This document shows, piece by piece, positions 22,652 to 35,400 of a stretch of 64,000 nt of DNA; the stretch's first letter is position 1; each line of letters starts with the position of its first letter. The DNA lies in contig JASANG010001316.1 of the NCBI GenBank assembly GCA_030248215.1, positions 59,134-123,133 of the forward strand, read 5' to 3'. The notes beneath the pieces were generated by a model. That model had not been told where the DNA came from. It made no database searches and was given only the letters and a program-made list of their open reading frames with translations. Position numbers and translations under genes: made by a program. The DNA comes from Enoplolaimus lenunculus. Taxonomy: Eukaryota; Nematoda; Enoplea; Enoplida; Thoracostomopsidae.

Positions 22652-24664
22652 ATTCGTCCACTTTTCCAACTGAGTTGCGTTTTATTCGTGACTGTCTGGT
22701 TTGAGATTTATTGTCAGAAACTGTTGATCCACCGCTAACTTTTACGTTACGGTCATATCCTAAGTCGGAATACCCTAAAACAAAACAACACAGTATCTCA
22801 AGTGCTGCCGCAAACCTTTCGCAGAAAATTTCATCATTTTAAGCTGTGAACAACAAATAGTTACGTGCTCAATTAAAAGGGGAATACAATAAGGTTCCAC
22901 GTTTGGAGACGGAAATTTTTCAAGACATTTGACCCCGTCAATAAGGTTAGTTAGTGAACATTTACGGTTGCCAATGAATTAGATTGGTAGCAAACAGCTT
23001 CACCGCGGGCGTTAATACTGATAGTAACAATAACATTTTACTATTACTAAAAATCGGTTACGTTTACAACGTTGCATTAGGCGATTATTTTTAGTGTTAT
23101 TTCTCTTTACAAAAACGCGTTCGAAATACTGTTTCAAACTGAAAAGCGGTTAAAATAGCAATTTATTTTTTTATAAAACTTGTAAAGTGAAAATGTTGCT
23201 TTGTGAAATTTGGTTTCTTACCATTGATTGCATCATTGATTGCTCGTAACTCAACAGTATTGATAGTATGCTGCGGTGTAGTTGTATGCGTTTTTCGTTG
23301 TTGAACTGGGTCCATGAATACTTTTTGTGCGACAATTTGAGGTTTCCAATTTAGATTCAGGCTGAAATAAAATTGCCCAAATGAAACAATAAGAAATATC
23401 ATCAGAAATAAAACGCTATTAAAAAGGATCGTTTCAAACAGAATATTTCTAAATTATAGAAGCTATACAACGAAACTTAAGCGTAAACTGAAGCGTAAAT
23501 CCTACGGTTCCCAGTTAAGGCCTACAATATTCCCTGTCAACTAGTTGGAGGCGTCTATATTTAACAAGAAGCAAAAGCTTTGTTCAAACCAGGGTGGCTC
23601 ATTGGAAAAATACCAAGCGCAAAAACGGGTTTTTTCCAGTTTTTCTGGGTTCTCAACGGTTTTTTTCAGTTTTTTCCGTTTATTCCATAATGGTTAAACA
23701 AATGAGAAAACCGGAAAAAAAAGTTTTTTGAAGTATATTAATTTAGCAAATAACTTGCGTAACAGTGATTAAAACGTCGCAGAAAACTGTAAGAAATTCG
23801 TTTTCTTACGTATCTTATCCGGATCGAATTTCGCTTAGGCGTCGGTGCTGCTAATTACTAGATTTTGTAATACCTACCTGTTTGATTAAATATACCAGAC
23901 GTTTTTGCTACTTGTCTTCACAGTAGGTGCGATGAAGCTAAATTGGAAGCAGACGTTTATTGTACACCCTCAATAGGCGCCTATTTTACCCACGATGTTT
24001 TTGCTCATCAATCACATATATTTTGATCTTAAACATACTGCCATACTTATTATAAGCACTAGTACACGTTTTTCAATTTTTCCCTTTTCCGTTTTTTTGC
24101 GGAAAAAAGCGTTTTTTCCCGTCTATGCAATTTCTCCGGAAAAGCCAACCTTGGTTCAAACTAATCAAAGAGTTCTACTGTTACAAACCTGGTGCATTTT
24201 GACGGACCACGTTGTTTGTTGTCTGGATCAGTGCCGTAATTATTTTTCAGTATTTTAATTTCAGCAAGCGAACGCTGCCGCGTTAGTTCGTCTGGAATTG
24301 CCAAAGTAGCGACTTCAAGCATTTCCAGTATTTCGTCAATGCACGCTATGCAATCTTCATCGACACAGCGTATCATATGTGATCCGATTGTAGTATGCTT
24401 TGACCATTTCGTTTTCGACTCCATTTTTGGTTGTTTGGAGCTTTGATTGAATGCTGTTGTTGGCGATGATGGTAGTGATGTTGTTGTTGCTGTTGTGGTT
24501 GTTACTGATGACAGTGGTAAAAGTGAGTGCGGGCCAGCGATTTTCATAGCCGTATGTTTCAGATGAGGAGCAGTAATATTGTCATTTTGCCCTGGCATTT
24601 CTTTTGGCCACGACGCTGATGTTGTAGGGATGTTTACAATGTCGAATTTTGGTTCATGAGATTT
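22652..24664 (-). CDS. Unrecognised three-exon chain with basic cleavage site
   Basis: Three minus-strand exons join in compatible phase: 24664-24189, 23361-23222 and 22774-22652, all with GT-AG borders. The first is Thr/Ser-rich (TTTTATTTSLPSSPTT), then MIRCVDEDCIACIDEILEML and LAIPDELTRQRSLAEIKIL. The second carries WKPQIVAQKVFMDPVQQRKT. The third carries TRQSRIKRNSVGKVDE, where RIKR resembles a furin-type site. Neither the 5' nor the 3' end is found. It could be a secreted precursor whose mature part is downstream, possibly the Cys-rich exon at 21395, but the phases do not join directly. A hAT-type MITE (23590-24153) sits in the first intron. No function is assigned. Confidence 0.45.
23590..24153. 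mobile_element. hAT-type MITE, second family, 8-bp target duplication
   Basis: The left end CAGGGTGGCTCATTGGAAAA and the complement of the right end (CAAGGTTGGCTTTTCCGG) are imperfect inverted repeats. A perfect duplication GTTCAAAC flanks it at 23582-23589 and 24154-24161. The interior is rich in TTTTTTCC and GGAAAAAA stretches. No transposase is present. The whole element is intronic. Confidence 0.82.
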
Positions 24665-24876
24665 CTAAACTTACTCTCATGATCAGCATTTTGATGATAA
24701 AAGCACACCATAGAACTAATACTTTAAAGCTATGGTAGAATTAGAGTACAGAAGGCAGAATTCACATTCTCACTTCATACCAGTCTTGTTTTCAACTAAA
24801 GCTGTTCTCAAGAAACTGTTGTGTAATTTCTTGGGAACATTTTTCAGCATACAAATTAACAATTACTCTTGCACAG

Positions 24877-24939
24877 GAATATGTCTACGAAAAGTTCAAA
24901 CAGCTTAACATTAAGACCGCTCTGGTCAGCCTGGAACAT
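24877..24939 (+). CDS. Possible small plus-strand exon
   Basis: Between TTGCACAG and GTAAGT lie 21 clean codons (EYVYEKFKQLNIKTALVSLE, then H) with no stop. The splice borders are good and the codon content is protein-like, but no neighbouring plus-strand exon could be linked and no family is recognised. Confidence 0.25.
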
Positions 24940-25312
24940 GTAAGTAATAATGCGATAATTTTGAACTAAACTGATTAAATTCATGTCACAATGAAACTGC
25001 AAAGCATTTTTACTGATTTTTAGCTAAACATAAACCTACAAGTTTGTGCCCAGGTAGTTGGTGGATGACATTCTTTAGACATCGGGCACTTTTCTAGGTT
25101 ATACTCCTGTTCTATGCTTGTCATGTGTGTTAAATTTTGATCTATACATAGCGAAATCATTTAGAACCTGATTCAATTTTTCTCGAAAGATCAATCCCGA
25201 CAATTTCAGACTTAACACTTGTATCTTAGAGTTTTGATTCGGCATAGTAGAAGATATCCAATGGAGGCCACACGGGCCTAGCTCCTAACAGAAATCAAAA
25301 GCAAGATTTGTA

Positions 25313-26333
25313 TTAAAATTTAGCATTATATGCCTCCAGTTTCTCACTTGCTAGGCTCCGACTTTTTCTAGCAAATTCCACGCGAACCTCCCATTCAGAA
25401 ATTTCTGGGTTTGCTAGTGTTCCCTTCGTAGTATCTCCATTTCGTACCTTTGCCTCATTGTCGCCATCCGTAGGCAGATTGTCCATTTCTTGATCATCGC
25501 CGCTGTCTTCTTCGAATACATCAGTCGGACGCCGAAAATTGAAAACAGCTTCAGTGAGACTGGATGCCATCAATGACGGTTCATAACCAACACAAGCAGT
25601 TGATCCTCTCGTTCGAACGCACGGACACTAAAAATATAAAGCATTGCGTTTTAGTTCTTGCTCCATTCACAGGTGTCCCCCAGCGTCCGTCATAATAAAC
25701 TACATGAACGAACTGCTGTACTGCACCAAAGTTGTTCTGAGTCTCCCAAGAATTCCTCGATTGTCGGGCTGAGCTGGCAATAAAAATCAGCAGTGCCAGA
25801 GTAGACAGGGGTGGGGGCTGTCGCCAAACTTTCAAACTCGCGAGCGAAGCGAGCGAGAAACCAGACGCATTTTAAAACTTGAGCGGTTTTTGTTTCAACC
25901 AGTTAGGGGGGTTCTTGTAGAGGTAGGGGCCCCCAAATGAGGATATGTGGGTGACGGTTCCGGGTCTGTACAACTAAAATTGGTTCTAAAGCTCAAACTC
26001 CTCCTCTGTAGGAAAATGTTGGAAGTTCAGTTCAATATCCATGCTGTCAGTTAGAAGCCCTGTTCTATACATGGGCCGAAGCCAGGAACGTACTTGTCCA
26101 ATTTTAATGGAAGCATCTTTCCACGAATATGATTCGTGAAGTTTCATGCTATAGAATTTATGGTATGATAATGGAGGAAGCTTTGCAACACTTTCTCCAT
26201 CGTTGCCCGCATCGGGATCAGGAATTTTTGTATTGGTTATTGATATCCCTGCATTAAGTATTTGTTGTTTTGGTTCGGCAAAAATAACCCTTGGAATTAA
26301 AAGTGAACCAACGAATATAATAGTTAACAACAT
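25313..26333 (-). CDS. Probable secreted acidic protein, two exons
   Basis: Exon 1 (26333-26094) begins MLLTIIFVGSLLIPRVIFAE, a typical signal peptide, and reaches SWKDASIKIGQ before a GTACGT donor. Exon 2 (25627-25313) opens after TTTTTAG with CPCVRTRGSTACVGYEPSL in the same phase and ends at a stop after KLEAYNAKF, for 184 residues in all. The middle is strongly acidic (VFEEDSGDDQEMDNLPTDGD). Without splicing, exon 1 alone reads to a stop at 25986. The intron holds a repeat shared with 14590-14690. No family is recognised; the exon join is an inference from phase and splice sites. Confidence 0.45.
25870..25975. repeat. Interspersed repeat shared with 14590-14690
   Basis: Both places have an AACTT-AG-GG-TTTTT stretch, a CAACC-GTTAGGG block, GGGGCCCCCAAATG and a final CGG-CTG. 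The adjoining GCGAGCGAAGCGAGCGAG is common at ends of dispersed elements. The family is not identified. Confidence 0.5.
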
Positions 26334-26960
26334 TTTGGTAGTAAATAAACTTTAATACTCAAAACATTCTGAAGTTTTATGATTCTATAGTACCACGACA
26401 TAAATTCAGTCCTGTAAGTTAGGCAATTAAAATATCATAAAACTCAAAACTTTAAATGAAATTTGTTGTGTGTTCGACAATGAAAGCTGAAGAAGTGACT
26501 CATGCGCTGAACTCACGTTTATTGTCAGCTTTTATCAAAAAATTTTTTAAAAATGCGCACATTTGTGCAAATGTTGATTAAAATCGAGCAAATATTTCCT
26601 TTTCAAACAGTTTAAGGTATTTGTAATTGAAAATTTTGGACATGAAATCTTTTACTGCAAAACAGAGCATTGATTTACAACCCAAAAATAAAACAGTCGA
26701 ATATTTATACAGACAGACCATCATATAGTAATGCGCCAAAAATTCTGCGCAGTGATAAACGTGTTGGGCAGTTCAATACTAATACTTCACCGCCAAGAAA
26801 TCCGCTTTTGATTTGTATAATTTGCAACAATTTCATTCATGAAGAATAAACTAAAAATTTGAGGATCATCATGCTTGGGTTATTTTCGCTCGCGTCAACA
26901 ATTTGACTGTAAAAGATCGTTTGGTTCAAGATTGCAACAAGATATGTATTCTTCAGTTTA
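26334..26960. other. No gene recognised
   Basis: AT-rich 5' flank of the putative secreted-protein gene. No promoter element can be supported. Confidence 0.3.
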
Positions 26961-27399
26961 AGTGACCCGAATAAGAGGGGGGACTGATATTAATTTGGCC
27001 TCTCCAGAGGGCACCCCCTTGTTATTCAATTACGGACTGTTATTTACTTTTATCCCACGCTCCGCCACCCGTAGTTACTGATATATATCCGGTACTGCAA
27101 CTGTCCGTTGAATTAAACGTTTATTTGTCTTGCGTCAATAGCTTGAGCGATAATACAAGGTTATACTTAGGAATATACTTTCAAAATTTAAGAGCGCCTT
27201 AAAGATTTGAACTCAATTCTGTTTGGCCCTGAAGTCATTTATGCACTACAATTAGAAATAAGTGACCTCCATGGACTCTAATTAGGATTTAGGGACTCTA
27301 TCCGCTTACGGACTCTTATTATGGATACGGACTCCTATTGATTGGGACTCAAAATGGGGACCCCCTCTTATTACCCCATACCCTCTTATTCGGGTCACT
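26961..27399. mobile_element. MITE with 19-bp perfect inverted ends
   Basis: AGTGACCCGAATAAGAGGG at 26961-26979 is exactly complemented at 27381-27399. The interior has a run of GGACTC-type words (27275-27355) at roughly regular spacing and the blocks GGGCACCCCC and GGGGACCCCC. There is no coding capacity and the target duplication is unclear. Confidence 0.75.
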
Positions 27400-28765
27400 A
27401 CAGTAGTTGACTTCACTGTGCGGACAATATTTTCATGTCCACTATAGAAAACAACATAAAATGCGGCTCTGCGAACAGATTTGTTCTTTCCGTTTCGGAA
27501 GTACCCACGTAAAGCTTAAGCGTATAAAAACATTTACCCAAGTCAAAGCCTAAGCCTAAGTCTAAGCCATAACTTTAAATATGGGGAGAGCGTGTACAAG
27601 AGCCGAAAACACTGCACAAGTAAAAGCAATAAAGAATAATTTTTGTGATGTAAATATAATCTAAAGTAGGAGATGCTTGGAAGAGATAAAATATTTTCAA
27701 GTATAATGTATATTTTGAGAAAAACAAAAACGTCCACGGAAACGAGTAGCATTTTAGTAATACTGACGACGCTTTGTTCTGTTGCGTTGATATTCAAAGT
27801 GCGGAACGCTTTGAAGCTGTTCAGGCGACAAGAGAAGCAGATTTTGTTGGTGTGGGCAAACGAACAGGGTACAACCGAAGGTCCGCCTTCGGTATCGGTC
27901 CGGTAGAAAATCGATGGCAGGCTTGACTTCCGCAGAATTTGTAATGAATGTTCCTTCAATTTCAGTACAGCGAAATTTTCTATATATTTCTATAAATTGT
28001 AAGGCTCCGTTTGCTTGGCTTAAAATTCTGGTTAAATTTTCTGGAAGTAATTGTCGGGATTTCTTAAAATATAAACCAAACCACAAATTAGCAACCTAAA
28101 CATTGTTTAACGACCTCATTTCACATCATCTCCGGCCTCCGTTCCAGCTGCAGCAAAAGCATTAACGGCAGCATATTTTCAAAAACGAAACTTAAAACGA
28201 AATATGGCAATATTAGGGCCGTAACTGTAGATTAACCATATTCCAAAGGAAAAGCGCAAAACAAAGCCTACACTGTAAATTTCAGTGAGTTAATTTTAAC
28301 TCAGAGTGAGTTAATGTTTAATACTGTTATTAAAAATAATCTTCAATCAAAGATGTGACCGGATACTAAAAATAACGAAAACGAATAGTGATCCAAATAA
28401 CGGTAACGGAAAATGGATATCGAAGTCTATAGATTTCAAATAAGTAGGTTTTATTTTTCTGCCGACAGAATTGAGACGTACAAATGTTTATTGGGTTTTT
28501 AACATTTTGAAGAAAAATGGCGGAGGCACCGAAATTTTTAAGATTATGGATGAATATCGTAATTTTTGTATCAGTTCGGTCAATTGCAGCACATCTACTA
28601 TAAAAAATTGCGAGAAATTTACGTAATTTATAACTAATTTTGAACGTAAAAATAAACGAGTTTCCGGTTTTTTCATATTAACGGAAACTGATACAGATTT
28701 TTATCTGAAACGGATATCCGGTTACAGCCTGCTGCAATCCAAACCTTCTCTTTACCAGCTGATGT
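27400..28765. other. Spacer with MITE fragments
   Basis: No gene recognised. CAGGGTACAACCGAAGGTCC at 27865 is the left end of a hAT-type MITE; segments near 28110-28170 resemble the interior of the related copy at 41390. A CACTGTAAATTTCAGTGAG end lies at 28271. The open frames at 27543-28086 cover these fragments. Confidence 0.4.
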
Positions 28766-28973
28766 ACTGCAAAAATGGTGAGCCAAATTGACTCTCTCCG
28801 AAATAGACTTTTCCGGACTACACAGACTGAGTAAAATTCGACTCCACCAGAGTCCAGCGTGCGACTCAGTGCGCCGAATGTGACTCAAGCGGGAGTCGAA
28901 TTGACTCCGTTGGTGTAATCCCGAAAAGCCTATTTTGGTGAGAGTGAATTTGAATCTCCATTTTTTTGAAGTG
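28766..28973. mobile_element. Fold-back MITE, ACTGCAAAAATGG ends
   Basis: The left ACTGCAAAAATGGTGAGCC and the complement of the right end (CACTTCAAAAAAATGGAGA) are imperfect inverted repeats. Inside, GACTCT/AGAGTC and TCGACTCC/GGAGTCGA pairs continue the fold-back. A truncated relative is at 10255-10350. Confidence 0.65.
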
Positions 28974-31913
28974 GTATAAATTTGCAAATTGAATTCAACA
29001 TCATATTTGTTTACCTTATTTTGTTTCACCTCTGGTTCAGTGAAATTTGTTGCCCTCAGTCTCCGGTTGCTTTCGCCAATGGTTGCATCCCGATGTGCGT
29101 GTATGTTCAGATTGTTTGAAGTAACCTGTATGCAAATCGATAAACAGTGATAAAGCTAATCAGCACTAGCGCATTATCATCAGTGCAGCGTACACGAGCA
29201 TCCGCGCCATATTGCAAATTCCACTGTCTGCATTGGATTTCATCACTTTTAAACCAGTTGCGGCGCCCCTCGGAAACAAACAATTATAAAACTTTACACT
29301 CGCAGCTGTAACGCGCCACCTGGTTTTCTTGAGACAATGCAGTGGAAATTATTTGTACGAACTCAGTGTCAGCGTGCGTCCAGATACTAAATATACTAGA
29401 GCCGTAATTTCAAAATTTGTCCCCGCAGAATTTCAGCAGCGTGCAACACCAGAGTTAAACAAAATGTGGGGAACCAAGACGAAATTCAGGTATAGTCAAA
29501 ATGTGAATATTTTTCCAAAATTAGTTAAAAATCTTCCAAATAGACAATCAAACAGTTTTGGCAAAATTATGCAAAATTTCACTGGTGAAAAAGCAGGAAC
29601 CTCCGACAGAAATTTCACTGGAGTTGAAGGTCAATTTTCTGCCGCAGTCAGACCTCCGGTTATACCATCCGTGCATCAAAGGCTGATCGCTCCAAAGAAT
29701 CAACAAAGTCAAACTATAATTATGAGCTCAACATCAAACATAAATATGGACATACGTACGCTGCATTTATAAATTCAGAAATTCTTAACACAGTATTTCA
29801 AAAAATATTTAAACGGTACACGAAAGTTCACTCTGGCATCTAAAACAAAAGCACAACGATTGAAAAACTATTCGTAGGATTTTCGGCTGAAATCCATTCA
29901 ATCAATCTCCAAGAAATTCTAATTGCGTTACTACCACGATCCGTATTAACCTAGTATTTTGATCGATTTTAGCAACTGTGAAGTTGTTTCATCAAAACCT
30001 CAATTCACTAACTAGAATTTCGAGACAAACATCTATTCGAAAACGTGCGTGCAAGGATGATTAAAAACAACATTCAAAGTTAACATATGCAAAACTACAT
30101 TTGGGTTTTTATAGAAATTCGTTTAACAGAAAACAACACCTGCACATATACTTGCACAAAAACACAACATTGCTTACAGGTGATATAATGACCAGCTATC
30201 TAATCAAATGTTAACATGAAAACATTAACCAGTCTCATTGAAGGATCTTTGTTTTTCTGAAGCGATAGACAGTGCCTCACCGCTAGTACCATAACGAATA
30301 TTTTTTAGTTTCAAAAACATACCAAGGTAAGCTTGCTGCGGAAAAAACAACGGTAGTTTTAAAAGAACTGTTTAAAGTAAGCCAGACTTTAGACATAAAT
30401 TTCCCTACAGTTCTGAGTTGCAAAAACTTCTTTTGTAAAGTAAACACGATTATGAGGTCTATTTGTAAAGAATCCTAATCTTGAGGGCACTTCAGTTATA
30501 TAACAATGAGACTGTAATTTAGTTGTCGGAAAATTATTTTCAAAAACACACAACACAAAATGCACGGAAAGTCGAAATAATAATAATAATTATAACAATA
30601 ATAATTGCAATAGTATAATAATAAAATAAATATAATACAATACAACTGATTGAAGATTTTACGAGTCGATAATGCACAGAAGGCTTTTATAAACATACAA
30701 TTGCAAAGCAACATAGTACGAAAACGCAAGCTAAGATATCGAAAGCATGACAGCAAGACACTACACTTAAATACACAATATTTTGCTGTCAATGACGCAA
30801 AAATTAATTGACAAGACAGTACAACATAGCTTTAAACACAAGATTTTATAACTTATGCAGTGCCCTACTTTGGCAAACATACATTTTACAGTAATATACA
30901 TAGCGGCCGCTAAATTAACGGAACAAATATTGGAATTCTTCCGCGACCAAAACACAAGTTTCAGAGCTTCAAACAGCGGCTAGAATATTTCGTTTTCTCA
31001 ATAAAATATGTACCAGTTTAGCTAGCGCAACATTTCATGAACGAGCTTTGTCCCACCTACACTTCAATCGCAGCTATGCGCTTTTCATGCTAATGAAAAC
31101 CAGCTGACGCATAACTCCTAATTTAATAATGAATTTTGGTGTTTTGTGATTATTTCAGTACTGCAACCGCTCAAAATATGTCGCTGTTACTGCATGAAAA
31201 TTTGTTGTTCGAATACAATGAGAACTACAACTACTTAATGCTCAAATGGTTGAAACTGTAATTCGAATTAGTCAACTGCAACATTCAAACAAACCACGCA
31301 TGACAAATCAAATTGTACAACGAACAGTATCAATAGGTACTTACAACAGTATACCCATCATACCAACAAAACCAATACTGAACATTATTCAGTATATTAT
31401 GAAACAGTAAAAATAAATATTTCAATATTACGCAAAAATGATGGGAATCCCGGTTCAATGAAGTAATGTTAACGGAAAAATGCAGCGACATTTCACGAAT
31501 AAATAATAAAATTCGGTCATAAGATAAATATCAGGGTATTTGAAACAATGCTCTGGTATAACTTCATTTGCTTCTGCTAAGCAGGTACGTACTTCTTAAT
31601 ATTTATTGTTCGTTTTCGTTCAACAAGAATCACTAAACAGATTTGATATCAAAGTGGAATTAATTTTGCAGATTGTAAGTACCCCACTGATACAAAGTAA
31701 AATTATCCAATCCAGTGTCTAAAAAGTTAAGCATTTGCTTAACTCGAAGAGTTAATAAGTACTTAATCAAAATACTGTAGTAGGATTTCAGATACCCAGC
31801 CAATCTTTTTTGGATTAAACTATCGGTTTCCAGACTCCGATCTTCATGACCACAGCAGTGTGAGTTACTAAGAAACGGATAAAACAAAAATCTAATAATA
31901 TCACCATCGCTGT
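28974..31913. other. AT-rich spacer, no gene recognised
   Basis: A degraded relative of the 18415-18798 MITE covers about 29560-29670 (GTCAGACCTCCGGTTATACC), and the open frame at 29329-29772 runs through it. A short AATAATAAT-type simple repeat lies at 30577-30640. Nothing else can be supported. Confidence 0.4.
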
Positions 31914-32340
31914 CAGGGTACAACCGGAATAACAAAAGACAAACCGGAACTCAAATATAATACCAGGGGCACTACGCAACACTTGTTACTAATTTTTGCG
32001 TATATTAGGTTCCCGGTTTTCGCAGACGCAAAATCTATCGTCAGAGTGATGTGCAATTCTTAGATTTTTGTATTTTTTGTTTGCAAACGTTCAGTTAGTT
32101 AATTTTGGCATGACGTATACATGACACAGCGTAAAACATTTTGCAATATGCACTTAGAAAATGCTATGAAAATAAGTCAGGAAGTCATGCCAGTTTTTTC
32201 TTTAATTTTCAAATTAGAAAAATATTCACTCCGAAAACAGCGGAAAATTGCGGTGAAATATACAAAATTTAGTACCGGAACAAGATAGTAAAAAATATAC
32301 CGGATTACACTACCGGAACCGGAATTCCGATTGCACCCTG
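31914..32340. mobile_element. hAT-type MITE just 3' of DYNC1LI copy A
   Basis: It starts CAGGGTACAACCGGAAT and ends ATTCCGATTGCACCCTG. Flanking octamers are ATCGCTGT (31906-31913) and ATCGCTGC (32341-32348), 7 of 8 identical. It ends 66 bp beyond the stop codon of the dynein gene, so it may lie in the 3' UTR or polyadenylation region. Confidence 0.82.
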
Positions 32341-32406
32341 ATCGCTGCATATGACGTAAAACTTTATCGCGGTAGGAACACTAGCACACTTTCAAGCAGC
32401 AGCATC

Positions 32407-35400
32407 TTATGAACTAGCTGCCGTTTCGACAGTTTTATTGCGAGTTGGTTCTGTTGCCGCCAAGTCATCCGTGGCAATTTTGTTATTATTTTTGCCATTA
32501 GTATCATTTGCAATGATATGATCGTTTAAGATTAAATTTGGCGTATCGTTACCCATCTGGCTAGAATTTCCGTTTCTATCATTGGCAACATTAGCGGTCG
32601 AATACGGCACACCGTCAAACTTTGCATGTGATTGATTTGGGAATGTCACAGTGGAGTTATCCACTACATTCGATGGTCGAGTGTTACCGGCTTCTGCTGC
32701 GCTAGCTGATGGGCTCGGTGATTTCTGGTGCCGGCCTGATTTATGGCTCGACGGAGGTTTTGGTTTATTTGAAGAGTCTTCTTTGACTCCTAAAATTGCT
32801 GCGTTTAAGCTTGCTGACACACCACTGCCACCACCTGCATTGCCTCCAGTCGCGGACATCATCCGTTGAAGTGCCTCGGCCGCCGCATCATTACTAATCG
32901 GAAGCTCTGAAACTATTTATATCAGAACGACTATAAAAACTAGAACAATAAATTAGTCTCAGCAGAAAAGAAAAATAAAAAAGCATGATGATACGATTGC
33001 ACAAACTAATTTAAAATCTTGTCAACACGACGACCTTGTAAGAAAACAAAGAAATCATATAAAATTAAATTCCAGCTAAGACTGCTACTAAATTTTATTA
33101 CGGCTGAAGCAATGCTGCGGGCATTCACATGATAAACATTTATAACATTAATCCAGCCAAAATTAAGAATAAATACCTGTTTTTAATGACGGTTGTGAGC
33201 ATGTAACTGTTCCAAGCTGTGCGGCCGCCGGATTGGCGTTACCTGATCCCGGCGCGATAGCACCGCCAGTCTTTTTGCTCAGTAATTGATTAAAGAAATT
33301 TGCTAGAACACCTTCGTTTGCAGTTGCACCAGTATTACCAGCCGCCAAAGCAGCACTGCCGCTAGTTGTAGACACTTTAATACCCTCCGGCTGAAAACAT
33401 AACTATAGCAGAAGCACGAATACAAAATAAACATTATATACATATGGGCTGGGTTTTTGAAATGTTACTAAGTGTTTACTTAAGTTATACTTAAGAATTA
33501 GTTAAGTCGCCGAGTAAGTAAATACTTAAATTTTCGAGAAAAACAAATAAACGCCAAATGTCAGCCATTGTCATAACAAGAAAGTAATAGTTTTGCTTGA
33601 TATTAAAGAGGCACAATGAGTTCACTATTTATACTAGACCAATGCCTGAACGGTTCATTTGTAATATGTCAAACTTAGTGAGCGACTTAAGTATTTACTG
33701 AACTTAAGCATGCTTTTAAAAACGACAAAACGGTAAAGTAATTACTTAGCACGCTCTTAATTTCTAAGGTGTACTTAGTTAGGGTTTCGGAATCCCAGCC
33801 AATGTTTAATGGTATTTTTCGCGCCTACGTTTGCGGTCCAGTTTCGTTTGGGTAGGTTACACATCACAAGCATTAAAGCTCAATACTATTATTCTGCTGT
33901 ATCACGAATTCTCAAAACGGGTATGCTTGACCTTCAATCCCGGCTTGCGGTGACTAAAAACTTGATGACAATAATGTTACAATGCAAATTTAACTATAAG
34001 CGTGTTTCGCTTATAGTTAAGTATGCAATCCTTATACGGGCAAAACAGCGCCATGGGCGAGACAGATGTAAATTTAATGCGCCAAGCCCCTTGTGTCAGT
34101 TATGTTCAACGGTGTTTGGAAATTTTTGCAGTTGATGGTAACACAAGAAACCCGATTCAAAATTTTTGTAAACGTCACCACTCTCAAAATCCTGGCTATG
34201 CCCTTGATACGGTACGACTGGATATCCGGTTCCCGTTTAATATCCGGCAAAATCGATATCTGTAACCAATTCCAGTATCCGTGTAAACCTACCGGATATC
34301 GGAAATTTACAGTTGTGGTCCCGAATACCATAAAGCTGTTTTTTACAAGGGGACACATTCAACATCTTGCTGTGATTACCTTTCAGGGAAGTAAAGCTAC
34401 TCAGTTTTTCTCTAATTGAAATAGGATGAAAAATACATGCTAACAATTAATTTTAATTCTGTACACATACATTTGTGTCTGACTAAATGACTTTCAGCAG
34501 TGTTCATAGTAGTTACATGCTATATTTGGCTAATATTCGGTTCCGGTAAAAAAATTTGATATACGGCTCCGGTAAATTAATATCCTGCCGCAGTCTGGCT
34601 CCTGAACAGTGCTACATATTTCAAGGTACTTTTCATATACTTAAGTATGTCTACACTGTCTGTTGCATATCATAGTTTGACTAATGAAAGCTTAGCACAT
34701 TACTTGACGAGCTGCTGGAGCACCAACACCAGATCCAGGTGATGAACCAGCTATTCCGCTGCCAGCCATGGAACCAGGAGCAATTGCAGTATTCTGCGAT
34801 GACTGTGGTGCAGATGAATTGAGCACAACGCTTTGTTTTGTTAAAAAGCTTTGCTCGTCTTCTGATGTTATTTCTTGGTCACGGGGCATAGGCTAAAAAC
34901 AAAAACATGTTGGTATTAGTACGAAACATAAGAATAAAAAACTGCCAAATCATTAAAGTAGCCCTACAGAAAGATCTAGAAAAAATAAAATTATAATGCA
35001 AACACTATAACAGAATTATTATTATTATAATTATTATCAAAATTCAACATTTACATCACTATGTATTGAACAATACTACAACTATATCAAATTTAGCACA
35101 CGGCAAGCAATCAGGGTTCGACCGAATACCAAAAAATGTGGAAGCCAGATAATCTAATGTCCGGCCGGAGCCGAATAGTTAATTCAAAACTAATACTAAA
35201 TGGCACTCAAATATCAAAACGTAGCTAACAATTCTTCTTTCCGTAGACTAAGATATCCAAAGGTTTTAAGCAACAAAACTTAACATCTCACGCCGATAAA
35301 CTTTTAACACCTTAACAATGAGTCTATTCACTATTGTACGTTTTTGTAGCGTTGCATTTAGTTCCAATATTTATTTGGACCATGTTAGTTTTAAATACAT

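Noticed and set aside
29329-29772. 147-residue open frame with a mid-length uninterrupted reading
   Set aside because: Its second half is a degraded relative of the 18415-18798 MITE; no exon borders or domain are seen.
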